Shown: in pieces, positions 29,423 through 35,512 of the stretch | Layout: every line of letters starts with the position of its first letter | Numbering within the stretch: position 1 is the first letter of the stretch | IMG/VR virus record: IMGVR_UViG_3300046777_001273 | Coordinates: 1-35,561 of that record | Source of the DNA: a virus | DNA length: 35,561 nucleotides | Strand: one strand, 5' to 3' | Notes under the pieces: generated by a model | What the model saw: only the letters and a program-made list of their open reading frames with translations | Told to the model about the DNA's origin: nothing | Databases searched by the model: none | Made by a program: the position numbers and the translations under genes

Positions 29423-29784
29423 TGTATAAGACAATTTGGGTGACGTTCCAGAAGGAAGGTATTCATAAGTACCCTCAGGCTCTTACCGAGCCCTCGCTTA
29501 AGGACGTCCAGTTCCTCGGCTATCCTCACAGACACATCTTCCACTTCCGTGTCGAGATTGAGGTGTTCCACGATGACCGAGATATTGAGTTTATCCTGTT
29601 CAAGCGTGAGCTCGAGCAGCTCTACAGCGACAACATCCTGGCACTCGATTATAAGTCGTGTGAGATGATTTGTGTTGACATCATCGACTACCTCAAAGAT
29701 AAATACCCTGGACGAGATATTATGGTCGACGTCTCCGAAGATGGAGAGAATGGGTCGTCCGTAACTTTTCAGAAACAGGAGTAA
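29422..29784 (+). CDS. Conserved protein, possibly a distant T-fold (QueD-like) member (120 aa)
   Basis: Contains VTFQKEGIHKYPQA, LGYPHRHIFHFRVEIEVFHD (H-x-H strand), DIEFILFKREL, LDYKSCEMICVDI and VDVSEDGENGSSV. I associate this set of motifs with a family found in phages and some bacteria. The H-x-H strand, the internal Cys-Glu and the late acidic strand recall pterin synthases of the T-fold, so a link to the deazaguanine pathway is conceivable, but not proven. ATG overlaps the previous stop. Confidence 0.7.
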   Translation: MYKTIWVTFQKEGIHKYPQALTEPSLKDVQFLGYPHRHIFHFRVEIEVFHDDRDIEFILFKRELEQLYSDNILALDYKSCEMICVDIIDYLKDKYPGRDIMVDVSEDGENGSSVTFQKQE

Positions 29785-29787
29785 TCA

Positions 29788-29988
29788 ATGAAGAAGTTTG
29801 TTGAGCTATTTGGTGAAGAGACAAAGAAGCTCCACCCAATGGCTGTTCACGTACAGTACAAGAAGGGTGGACAAAGTGTCGTGACTCATGTAGGGTCAAA
29901 GGTCACTCACGTCAAGCCAGGCGATACAGTAACATCTGCAGATCTTGACGATCTGCATGATGCAGGCCACAAGGTGAAAGAGGTCTAA
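29788..29988 (+). CDS. Hypothetical protein (66 aa)
   Basis: MKKFVELFGEETKKLHPMAV opens a short protein with a beta-rich middle (HVQYKKGGQSVVTHVGSKVT) and an acidic helix near the end (SADLDDLHDAGHKVKEV). Its stop codon sits in the loop of the downstream terminator. Function unknown. Confidence 0.72.
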   Translation: MKKFVELFGEETKKLHPMAVHVQYKKGGQSVVTHVGSKVTHVKPGDTVTSADLDDLHDAGHKVKEV

Positions 29989-30008
29989 CGACCTCTTTCT
30001 TCTTTTTT
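29976..30008 (+). terminator. Rho-independent terminator overlapping a stop codon
   Basis: GAAAGAGGTC (29976-29985) pairs with GACCTCTTTC (29990-29999), loop TAAC, then a U-rich run. The loop begins with the TAA stop of the 66-aa gene, so a ribosome reaching the end would cover the stem. Confidence 0.88.
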
Positions 30009-30039
30009 GATTTTTGTTATTTGACATCTGGAGTATATA

Positions 30040-30927
30040 ATGAAGTTCTGCCATATCTCCCCAACGGAGCTTATTCCCATTGCAGCCAGCCATTCTGGTT
30101 GCTTCCTTACCCTAGCTCACCTTGTAGAGCGAGATCCCCAGTACGTAGAGAACTTCCGTCTTGCTCGCGAGCAGGCTAAGGCTGCTGGTCGCAAGATTGT
30201 CAACATCATGGATAACTCTGGCTTTGAGTTCTACAAGGAACACGGGCCTGGCTATGTCTTTGATCCTGCAAAGCTGCTCAACCTTGCTGCAAAGGTGGAA
30301 GCTGACTATATCGTCCTTCCTGACTATCCTGGTGAGCACAGCAAGCGTACGATCGAAGCTGCAATTGAATATGCTCCTATGTTCCGTAGTGCTGGCTACA
30401 AGACGTTCTTCGTTCCTCAGTCTGCTCCTGGGGACATCGAAGACTACATCTCTGCATTTGATTGGGCTATCACCTCCAAGCTCGTCGACTATATTGGGAT
30501 CTCGATCCTTGGCGTCCCGATTGCATTCAACGTCGAGCAGGGAAACAAGCTCCAGCGGTACATGTCTCGATTCAAGATCATGTCTATTCTTGGTCAGCGC
30601 GGCCTTCTTCTCCGAGCCAAGCTAGCTGGCAAGAAGATTCACTTCCTTGGAATGGTTGATGGACCTAACGAGATCGAGCTGTGTTCTATCTTTGGTAGTA
30701 ACATCGACACATGGGATACTAGCTCGGCTGTGTGGGCAGCTATTGAGGGTAAGCAGTACGACAATAGTCCTACTGGTCTTGTCGATGGAAAGATCGAAAC
30801 ACATGTTGACTTTAACTATCCATTGAGTAAGATAGACGGTCAGGTGCTCAATCGCATCCTATACAACATTGGCTTTATTAACAATCAGGTGGACGCTATT
30901 AACAATGACCAATTTTTTGCGGAATGA
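30040..30927 (+). CDS. dpdA: DpdA-like 7-deazaguanine DNA transglycosylase (TGT family)
   Basis: Encodes 295 residues. TGT/DpdA-type motifs are visible: IMDNSGFEFYKE (D58), VLPDYPGEHS (D95), YIGISILGVP (residues 151-160), KKIHFLGMVDGPNE (HFLG at 201-204) and NIDTWDTSSAVW (D226). In this family two Asp residues carry base exchange, swapping guanine for a 7-deazaguanine. Short length, absence of the C-terminal zinc motif of bacterial tRNA enzymes, and adjacency to folE-queD-queE point to a DNA-acting DpdA. It follows a terminator; GGAG 6-9 nt upstream marks the start. A hairpin with one G-U pair (30082-30102) lies early in the gene. Confidence 0.85.
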   Translation: MKFCHISPTELIPIAASHSGCFLTLAHLVERDPQYVENFRLAREQAKAAGRKIVNIMDNSGFEFYKEHGPGYVFDPAKLLNLAAKVEADYIVLPDYPGEHSKRTIEAAIEYAPMFRSAGYKTFFVPQSAPGDIEDYISAFDWAITSKLVDYIGISILGVPIAFNVEQGNKLQRYMSRFKIMSILGQRGLLLRAKLAGKKIHFLGMVDGPNEIELCSIFGSNIDTWDTSSAVWAAIEGKQYDNSPTGLVDGKIETHVDFNYPLSKIDGQVLNRILYNIGFINNQVDAINNDQFFAE

Positions 30928-31204
30928 AGATAAGAACCTCGAGGCTGTCCTCGAGTATGTTGAGAAGACTTACTCTCAGCATTACGTAGGAAAGAACGAT
31001 ATCCAGACTATTGATATCTGGGAATCACTAGGTTCACTTGAAACCACTGCTCGCGATACTGCTATTAAGTATCTGATGCGCTATGGGAAGAAGAATGGTA
31101 AGAATCGAGCAGACCTTCAGAAAGCTATTCACTATATCCTTCTGATGATGTATGTTCTAGATCAGGAAGAGGAAGCTGCCTCTCCTGAGAAGTATCGCTA
31201 TTAA
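30905..31204 (+). CDS. DUF3310-like protein (99 aa)
   Basis: Begins at ATG 30905 inside the end of dpdA (23-nt overlap). The sequence YVGKNDIQTIDIWESLGSLE, then DTAIKYLMRYGKKNGKNRAD and LQKAIHYILLMMYV, fits the DUF3310 pattern (helical, NAIKYL-RYGKK, DL-KA). The family is frequent in phages and described as a putative nucleotide-associated protein; catalysis is unproven. A perfect 7-bp hairpin (CTCGAGG/CCTCGAG) occurs 33-50 nt into the gene. Confidence 0.8.
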   Translation: MTNFLRNEDKNLEAVLEYVEKTYSQHYVGKNDIQTIDIWESLGSLETTARDTAIKYLMRYGKKNGKNRADLQKAIHYILLMMYVLDQEEEAASPEKYRY

Positions 31205-31218
31205 GGAGAAGTCATATT

Positions 31219-31737
31219 ATGGGCATGATTCATATTCACAGCAACGACACACTCTCGACACTGACTGGTGTTCAGGAAGAGGATGTTCAGCCGAACGCTG
31301 TTGATCTGCGTCTTGATAAGGTGTTTGTTATGGAAGATCGGACCAAGTTCATTCTTGGGACCGATAACGATGGCAAGGAGACTAAGACTCATCGCACGAA
31401 GATTGAAATCTCTCCTGATATCGAAGGCTACTTCACGTTCCGTAGTGGTCACTCTTATGAGGTGATCATGGAAAACATCATCCACATTGGCGATGATGAA
31501 GCTGGCTGGGTCATCACTCGAAGCACCCTTAACCGCAATGGTCTCTATATTACTTCTGGCTTGTATGACTCTGGCTACTATGGCGTAATGGCTGGCGTCC
31601 TCCATGTTCGTGAAGGTGAGGCTCGTATCAAGAAGGGTAGCCGTATTGGCCAGTTCCTTCTGTTCAAGTCTCAGTCTCTCAAGAAGTATGACGGCGACTA
31701 CGGGATTGGCAAGGAGCATGACAAGAAGTATGAATGA
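31219..31737 (+). CDS. dUTPase / dCTP deaminase superfamily protein
   Basis: Encodes 172 residues. VQPNAVDLRLD (residues 23-33) is the N-terminal motif of dCTP deaminases. GWVITRSTLNRNGLYI (96-111), SGLYDSGYYGVMAGVLHV (113-130) and RIGQFLLF (142-149) match the RSS, D-x-GYxG and G-Q motifs of trimeric dUTPases and Dcd. The Asp in YDSGYYG suggests dUTP hydrolysis, but deamination is not excluded. Either would lower dUTP or supply dUMP during phage DNA synthesis. AAGGAG precedes the ATG by about 10 nt. It overlaps the next gene by 8 nt. Confidence 0.85.
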   Translation: MGMIHIHSNDTLSTLTGVQEEDVQPNAVDLRLDKVFVMEDRTKFILGTDNDGKETKTHRTKIEISPDIEGYFTFRSGHSYEVIMENIIHIGDDEAGWVITRSTLNRNGLYITSGLYDSGYYGVMAGVLHVREGEARIKKGSRIGQFLLFKSQSLKKYDGDYGIGKEHDKKYE

Positions 31738-31948
31738 CAACGAATCAAATAAGCAGGTTGTTCACTACAACGTCGAAGACCTGAGGAAGATTGTTGCTTG
31801 GTGGGACAGTATTGACTCACCAGGCAGGGTTCCCAATGTAACACTCGAATCAACGTATGTTGGTATGGGAACGATGGTTAAAGCATTCGTCCGCACAGAT
31901 ATTAATGAAGGCGTGTGGAAAGATTTTACTGATATGGATAACTGGTAA
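31730..31948 (+). CDS. Hypothetical protein (72 aa)
   Basis: ATG 31730 lies inside the previous gene. Helix VEDLRKIVAWWDSIDSPGRV is followed by strands VTLESTYVGMGTMVKAFVRT and an acidic, Trp-rich end (FTDMDNW). No family recognised. Nine-nt gap to the glycosyltransferase gene, which carries an AAGGA site. Confidence 0.7.
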   Translation: MNDNESNKQVVHYNVEDLRKIVAWWDSIDSPGRVPNVTLESTYVGMGTMVKAFVRTDINEGVWKDFTDMDNW

Positions 31949-31957
31949 GGAATTAAA

Positions 31958-32824
31958 ATGGAAATTCAGATTAAGGTAGAAGAGCTGCAAAAGAAGAAGC
32001 TGTTCGTTGCCACGCCAATGTATGGCGGGCAGTGTAATGGCCAGTATGCTCGTTCTATGTGTGACTTGACTGCACTATGCGTTCGTTATGGGATTGAAAT
32101 GCGCTCTTACTTCCTGTTCAACGAATCGCTTATCACCCGAGCTCGTAACTACTGCGTCGATGAATTCCTTCGCTCTGGTTACACCCACCTCCTGTTCATT
32201 GACTCTGACATTGGTTTCAATCCTCAGGACGTTCTCGCTCTTCTCGCTCTCCAGACTGATGAGTCTGATTATGACGTCCTTGGTGGTGCATACCCGAAGA
32301 AGTGTATCACGTGGGAAAAGATCAAGATGGCCGTCGATAAGGGCGTTGCTGATGAGAACCCGAACGTCCTCGAGGACTTTGTTGGTGACTTCGTCTTCAA
32401 CCCTGTTATCGAAGATGGTACTGCTTCTAAGTCGATCCGTATCGATGAGCCTGCAGAAGTGCTCGAGATTGGTACTGGCTTCATGATGATTCGTCGCAAG
32501 ACGTTTGAAGACTATGCCAAGGCGTATCCTCTTATCTCGTACAAGCCTGATCACGTTCGTACTGCTGAGTTCGATGGCAGCCGTGAGATTGGAATGTACT
32601 TCCAGGCTGAGATCGATCCTGTGTCGAAGCGCTACCTGTCGGAAGACTATCTGTTCTGTCAGAACGTCCGTAAGATGGGTCAGAAGGTTTGGCTCTGCCC
32701 GTGGATGCATCTCCAGCACTCTGGCTTCTATACGTTTGGCGGTAAGCTCGCTGCTCTCGCATCGATTGGTGCTAACGCAACTGCTGATCCTGCACAACTT
32801 GCCGGAACGAAGGCAAAGAAGTAA
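31958..32824 (+). CDS. GT-A type glycosyltransferase
   Basis: Encodes 288 residues. LFVATPMYGGQCNGQYARSM opens a nucleotide-binding Rossmann-like part. HLLFIDSDIGF holds the metal-binding DSD (82-84). Further matches are VLGGAYPKKCITWEK, VLEIGTGFMMIRRKTFEDY (near 168), LSEDYLFCQNVRKMGQKVW, which places the acidic DE(D)-type active-site region, and a late HSGFYTFGG. The family is known from many T4-like phages, and the target could be DNA bases, virion proteins or host surface sugars. Being next to deazaguanine genes, base modification is possible, but the sequence does not decide. Confidence 0.85.
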   Translation: MEIQIKVEELQKKKLFVATPMYGGQCNGQYARSMCDLTALCVRYGIEMRSYFLFNESLITRARNYCVDEFLRSGYTHLLFIDSDIGFNPQDVLALLALQTDESDYDVLGGAYPKKCITWEKIKMAVDKGVADENPNVLEDFVGDFVFNPVIEDGTASKSIRIDEPAEVLEIGTGFMMIRRKTFEDYAKAYPLISYKPDHVRTAEFDGSREIGMYFQAEIDPVSKRYLSEDYLFCQNVRKMGQKVWLCPWMHLQHSGFYTFGGKLAALASIGANATADPAQLAGTKAKK

Positions 32825-32869
32825 GATATACGTTTAGTGTGACGTAACAAGAAGCAAGGTGTTTATATT

Positions 32870-33532
32870 ATGAAGCTTAGTGAAGAAACGATTAACATTC
32901 TCAAGAACTACTCCAACATCAACCCGACGATTCTGGTTAATGCTGGTAACATTCTGAAGACTGTTCATCCTCAGAAGGCAATCCTTGCCAAGGCGACTGT
33001 CGAGGAGTCATTCCCTCGACAGTTCGCAATCGATGAGCTGCCAAAGTTCCTTGGTGTCCTTTCCCTGTTTAAGGATCCCGAGCTCGAGTTTGGTGACAAG
33101 CAGCTGTTTATTCGTTCTGGCCGTCAGTCGGTCAGCTACACGTATGCAGAGCCATCGATGATTATTACTCCTGGCGACAAGGATATCCAATTCCCGACAC
33201 CAGACGTTGAGTTCATGCTTGGTCAAGAAGAACTTAATCGTCTTGTTCGTGCTACTGGTGTCCTCCAGCTCAAGAACATCTCTGTGATTGGAGATGGGAC
33301 GACTACCAAGATTGCAGCTACCAATCCTGACAATCCAACTGCTGACATGTTCAGCATTGAGGTTGGCGAGACTGATAAGGTGTTCAATCTTATCTTCGAC
33401 GTTGGCAACATTACTAAGTTGATTTCTGCAGACTATACGGTTAGCCTGTCTAGCAAGGGGCTTTCTCGATTTGTGTCGAAAGATGTCCTCTACTATGTTG
33501 CAATTGAAGCTGATAGCACGTTCAGCGGTTAA
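32870..33532 (+). CDS. 45: DNA polymerase sliding clamp gp45
   Basis: Encodes 220 residues; T4 gp45 has 228. The trimeric ring tethers the polymerase and also activates late transcription through gp55. It begins MKLSEETINILKNYSNINPT, typical of the family (T4 has MKLSKDTTALLKNFATINSG). QFAIDELPKFLGVLSLFKDP (residues 51-70) and the C-terminal FVSKDVLYYVAIEADSTFSG agree with the clamp. A perfect 10-bp inverted repeat is located at 32996-33023. An AGCAAGG sequence 13 nt upstream is a weak ribosome site. Confidence 0.97.
   Translation: MKLSEETINILKNYSNINPTILVNAGNILKTVHPQKAILAKATVEESFPRQFAIDELPKFLGVLSLFKDPELEFGDKQLFIRSGRQSVSYTYAEPSMIITPGDKDIQFPTPDVEFMLGQEELNRLVRATGVLQLKNISVIGDGTTTKIAATNPDNPTADMFSIEVGETDKVFNLIFDVGNITKLISADYTVSLSSKGLSRFVSKDVLYYVAIEADSTFSG
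32996..33023 (+). repeat. Perfect 10-bp inverted repeat in gene 45
   Basis: ACTGTCGAGG (32996-33005), 8-nt loop AGTCATTC, CCTCGACAGT (33014-33023). Adjacent GCG/CGC bases can extend it with one bulged T. Confidence 0.95.
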
Positions 33533-33546
33533 TAGGAGTTATACCT

Positions 33547-34485
33547 TTGCTCGATGAATTCTTGTGGGTAGAAAAGTACCGACCGAAGACTATCGACGAC
33601 TGCATTCTGCCTGAAAGTCTGAAAAGCACTTTCAGGCAGTTCGTAGCTGACAAGAACATACCCAATTTGATCCTTTCTGGATCTGCAGGCGTAGGTAAGA
33701 CGACTGTGGCTCGAGCAATGCTCGAAGAGATTGGTGCTGACTACATTGTCATCAACGGATCTCTCAATGGCAACATTGACACTCTCCGTACAGAGATCCA
33801 ACAGTTTGCTGCAACGGTGTCGTTCTCTGGTGGACGCAAGTATGTGATCCTCGACGAGGCTGACTACCTCAATGCAAACTCGACTCAGCCTGCTCTCCGT
33901 AACTTCATGGAGCAGTACTCGAAGAACTGTGGGTTCATCCTCACATGCAACTTTGTTAACCGAATCATCGAGCCTCTCCACAGTCGTTGCTCTCTTGTGG
34001 AGTTTAAGATTCCCAAGAACGATATGCCAAAGCTCGCTGTTCAGTTCATGAAGCGAGCTGAGATGATCCTCTCGACCGAGAAGGTTGACTATGATAAGGC
34101 TATCCTTGCTGAGCTGATCCAGAAGCACTTTCCTGATTGGCGTCGAGTTCTTAATGAGCTCCAGCGCTACTCGGCAAACGGGAAGATCGACAGTGGAATC
34201 TTCATCAACCTCTCTGACGACAGCTTCAAGACTCTTGTCGACTTTGTCCGTAACAAGAACTTCGCAGAGATGCGAAAGTGGGTTGCCGATAACTCGGATG
34301 GGGATGATACTGGACTGTTTAGGAAGTTCTATGACCAGGCCTACAAGTACGTCAAGCCTCAATCGATTCCTCAGCTTGTCCTGCTGATCAGCAAATATCA
34401 GTACCAGAGTGCGTTTGCTGCTGACAAGGAAATCAACCTTGCAGCATTCCTTACAGAGTGTATGATTGATGTGGAGTTCATCTGA
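33547..34485 (+). CDS. 44: Clamp loader large subunit gp44
   Basis: Encodes 312 residues (T4 has 319) from a TTG start with AGGAG 9 nt upstream; no suitable in-frame ATG lies near. AAA+ motifs: LWVEKYRPKTIDD (6-18), Walker A GSAGVGKTT (45-53), Walker B YVILDEADYL (about 99-108) and the arginine-finger segment LHSRC (about 143-147). It opens and places gp45. The gene contains the strongest hairpin of the window (33607-33639) near its start. Its stop overlaps the gp62 start (TGATG), ensuring a fixed ratio of the two subunits. Confidence 0.97.
   Translation: MLDEFLWVEKYRPKTIDDCILPESLKSTFRQFVADKNIPNLILSGSAGVGKTTVARAMLEEIGADYIVINGSLNGNIDTLRTEIQQFAATVSFSGGRKYVILDEADYLNANSTQPALRNFMEQYSKNCGFILTCNFVNRIIEPLHSRCSLVEFKIPKNDMPKLAVQFMKRAEMILSTEKVDYDKAILAELIQKHFPDWRRVLNELQRYSANGKIDSGIFINLSDDSFKTLVDFVRNKNFAEMRKWVADNSDGDDTGLFRKFYDQAYKYVKPQSIPQLVLLISKYQYQSAFAADKEINLAAFLTECMIDVEFI
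33607..33639 (+). repeat. Perfect 12-bp inverted repeat in gene 44
   Basis: CTGCCTGAAAGT (33607-33618), 9-nt loop, ACTTTCAGGCAG (33628-33639). Located 60-92 nt after the TTG start, within codons of LPESLKSTFRQ. Confidence 0.96.
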
Positions 34486-34907
34486 TGTCACCGTTCGAGT
34501 TTGTTAAGGCAATCAACGGATCGAAAGAAGACCTCATCCGCGGCTCGGAGACCCCCGATGCCGCGGAACGTCTTTATGTGCCATTTGTTATCAACAAGGC
34601 TCTGTCGAGCGACATAGCTACAATCCTTTATGCAAATGAGATCAACCAGAGACCTGACCTGGATAAAAAGTTGCAAAATGACTATTATCTAAATAGTGTG
34701 CGTCCTGTGAAAAGGTTTTCTAAATGGATCAAACGTGAAGAGAATGCGGACGTTGAATGCATAATGGAGTATTATAAGGTTAGCTACGCAAGAGCGTTGG
34801 AGTATACCAAGGTTCTAACAAAGGAGCAGATTGACCTGATAAAAACAAGAATAATAAAAGGCGGTAGTCATGTTCAACGTAAATCAACTGGTGGAGGTCA
34901 GGCTTAA
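34485..34907 (+). CDS. 62: Clamp loader small subunit gp62
   Basis: Encodes 140 residues (T4 has 187), shorter than T4 but of the size seen in cyanophage-type genomes. The sequence SPFEFVKAINGSKEDLIRGS, VPFVINKALSSDIATILYAN and YYLNSVRPVKRFSKWIKREE matches the family. It forms the clamp loader with four gp44 subunits. Its start overlaps the gene 44 stop and its end overlaps regA by 38 nt. A strong hairpin (34538-34568) lies near its start. Confidence 0.94.
   Translation: MSPFEFVKAINGSKEDLIRGSETPDAAERLYVPFVINKALSSDIATILYANEINQRPDLDKKLQNDYYLNSVRPVKRFSKWIKREENADVECIMEYYKVSYARALEYTKVLTKEQIDLIKTRIIKGGSHVQRKSTGGGQA
34538..34568 (+). repeat. 12-bp hairpin with one bulge in gene 62
   Basis: TCCGCGGC-TCGG pairs with CCGA-(T)-GCCGCGGA around loop AGACCC. 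Only a single T is bulged; the stem is GC-rich. It lies 53-83 nt into the gene. Confidence 0.93.
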
Positions 34908-35265
34908 GTCAGCTGAGGATTTCCTGAAAGTTCGTGAGACCCTTTCGCGCATAGGTCTCGCCTCAAAGAAAGAAAACACTCTTTATCAATCGTGCCACAT
35001 ACTTCACAAGCAAGGAAGGTACTACATAGTTCACTTCAAGGAACTGTTCCTTCTCGACGGAAAAGAGTCGACACTATCTGAAAGTGATGTCGCGAGAAGA
35101 AACAGAATCATCCAGCTACTAGACGAATGGGAACTGATCGACGTCATCGACAACGACAAGATCGTAAACCCCGTCTCTCCCCTCAGCCAAATCAAAGTCA
35201 TTCCATTCAAAGACAAGCAGCTCTGGAACCTCGTTGCAAAATACACGATTGGTTCAAAATTCTAA
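34870..35265 (+). CDS. regA: Translational repressor RegA
   Basis: Encodes 131 residues; T4 RegA has 122. It binds ribosome-start regions of early mRNAs such as 44 and 45 in T4. Very close matches to T4 are the EDFLKVRETLSRIGLASKKE segment, LYQSCHILHKQGRYYIVHFK and the C-terminal LWNLVAKYTIG. The start at 34870 gives an N-terminal extension (MFNVNQLVEV) relative to T4. It overlaps gene 62 by 38 nt. RNA targets in this phage are not known. Confidence 0.97.
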   Translation: MFNVNQLVEVRLKSAEDFLKVRETLSRIGLASKKENTLYQSCHILHKQGRYYIVHFKELFLLDGKESTLSESDVARRNRIIQLLDEWELIDVIDNDKIVNPVSPLSQIKVIPFKDKQLWNLVAKYTIGSKF

Positions 35266-35274
35266 AAAAGCCTG

Positions 35275-35306
35275 TTGATCTTATCACGTAACCGTCATAT
35301 TATAAT
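35275..35306 (+). promoter_or_regulatory. Sigma70-like promoter for the 39-aa gene
   Basis: CTG then TTGATC (35275-35280), 17 nt, TATTAT (35298-35303) overlapping TATAAT (35301-35306). The overlapping -10 pair repeats the layout at 20978. Confidence 0.8.
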
Positions 35307-35328
35307 GACAACAACGGAGAGATCCCAA

Positions 35329-35448
35329 ATGGTTAAGAATCCTTTTGCTAAACAACTCGCTGATCGGAAATACCGGCAGCGAGTTCCCCTTTGCAAGAAA
35401 GGGCGTAAGAGCTACGACAGAAAAAAGTTTAAAAAAGCTGTTGACTGA
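35329..35448 (+). CDS. Small basic phage protein (39 aa)
   Basis: MVKNPFAKQLADRKYRQRVP continues KKGRKSYDRKKFKKAVD to TGA. The pattern NP-AK-L, KYRxRV and KxYxRKK fits a very short, strongly basic phage family I know as widespread but uncharacterised; nucleic-acid binding is likely from charge. It has its own promoter, and its last codons contain the -35 of the next one. A bulged hairpin (35356-35383) lies inside it. Confidence 0.8.
   Translation: MVKNPFAKQLADRKYRQRVPLCKKGRKSYDRKKFKKAVD
35356..35383 (+). repeat. Bulged hairpin within the 39-aa gene
   Basis: CTCGCTG-(A)-TCGG pairs with CCGG-CAGCGAG around loop AAATA, using one T-G pair and one bulged A. It lies in codons of the basic peptide. 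Confidence 0.8.
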
Positions 35449-35469
35449 TCTTCTGAAATGACCTAGACT
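35441..35469 (+). promoter_or_regulatory. Sigma70-like promoter for the DUF932-type gene
   Basis: CTG then TTGACT (35441-35446), 17 nt, TAGACT (35464-35469). The -35 overlaps the last codons of the 39-aa gene. Confidence 0.72.
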
Positions 35470-35512
35470 ACCCAAGTTAGTTAGACACCCTTTGATATGG
35501 AGAAATAAACAA

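Noticed and set aside
29695-29703. AGATAAATA resembling a late promoter
   Set aside because: Within coding sequence about 85 nt before the next start, without the 21-32 nt spacing of the others.
30021-30041. TTGACA and TATAAT near the dpdA start
   Set aside because: Only 9 nt separate the hexamers, and TATAAT overlaps the start codon; no matching pair at 16-18 nt. A dpdA promoter remains unproven.
32075-32797. Minus-strand reading frame of 240 codons opposite the glycosyltransferase
   Set aside because: Shadow frame; no start signal and the plus-strand protein is clear.
33529-34491. Minus-strand reading frame of 320 codons opposite gene 44
   Set aside because: Mirror of a well-identified gene in the same codon register; no ribosome site or promoter, and the protein is low-complexity in Leu/Val/Ser as shadow frames are.
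34688-34695. CTAAATAG resembling a late box in gene 62
   Set aside because: Internal to a gene and not close to any start; AT-rich coding background suffices.
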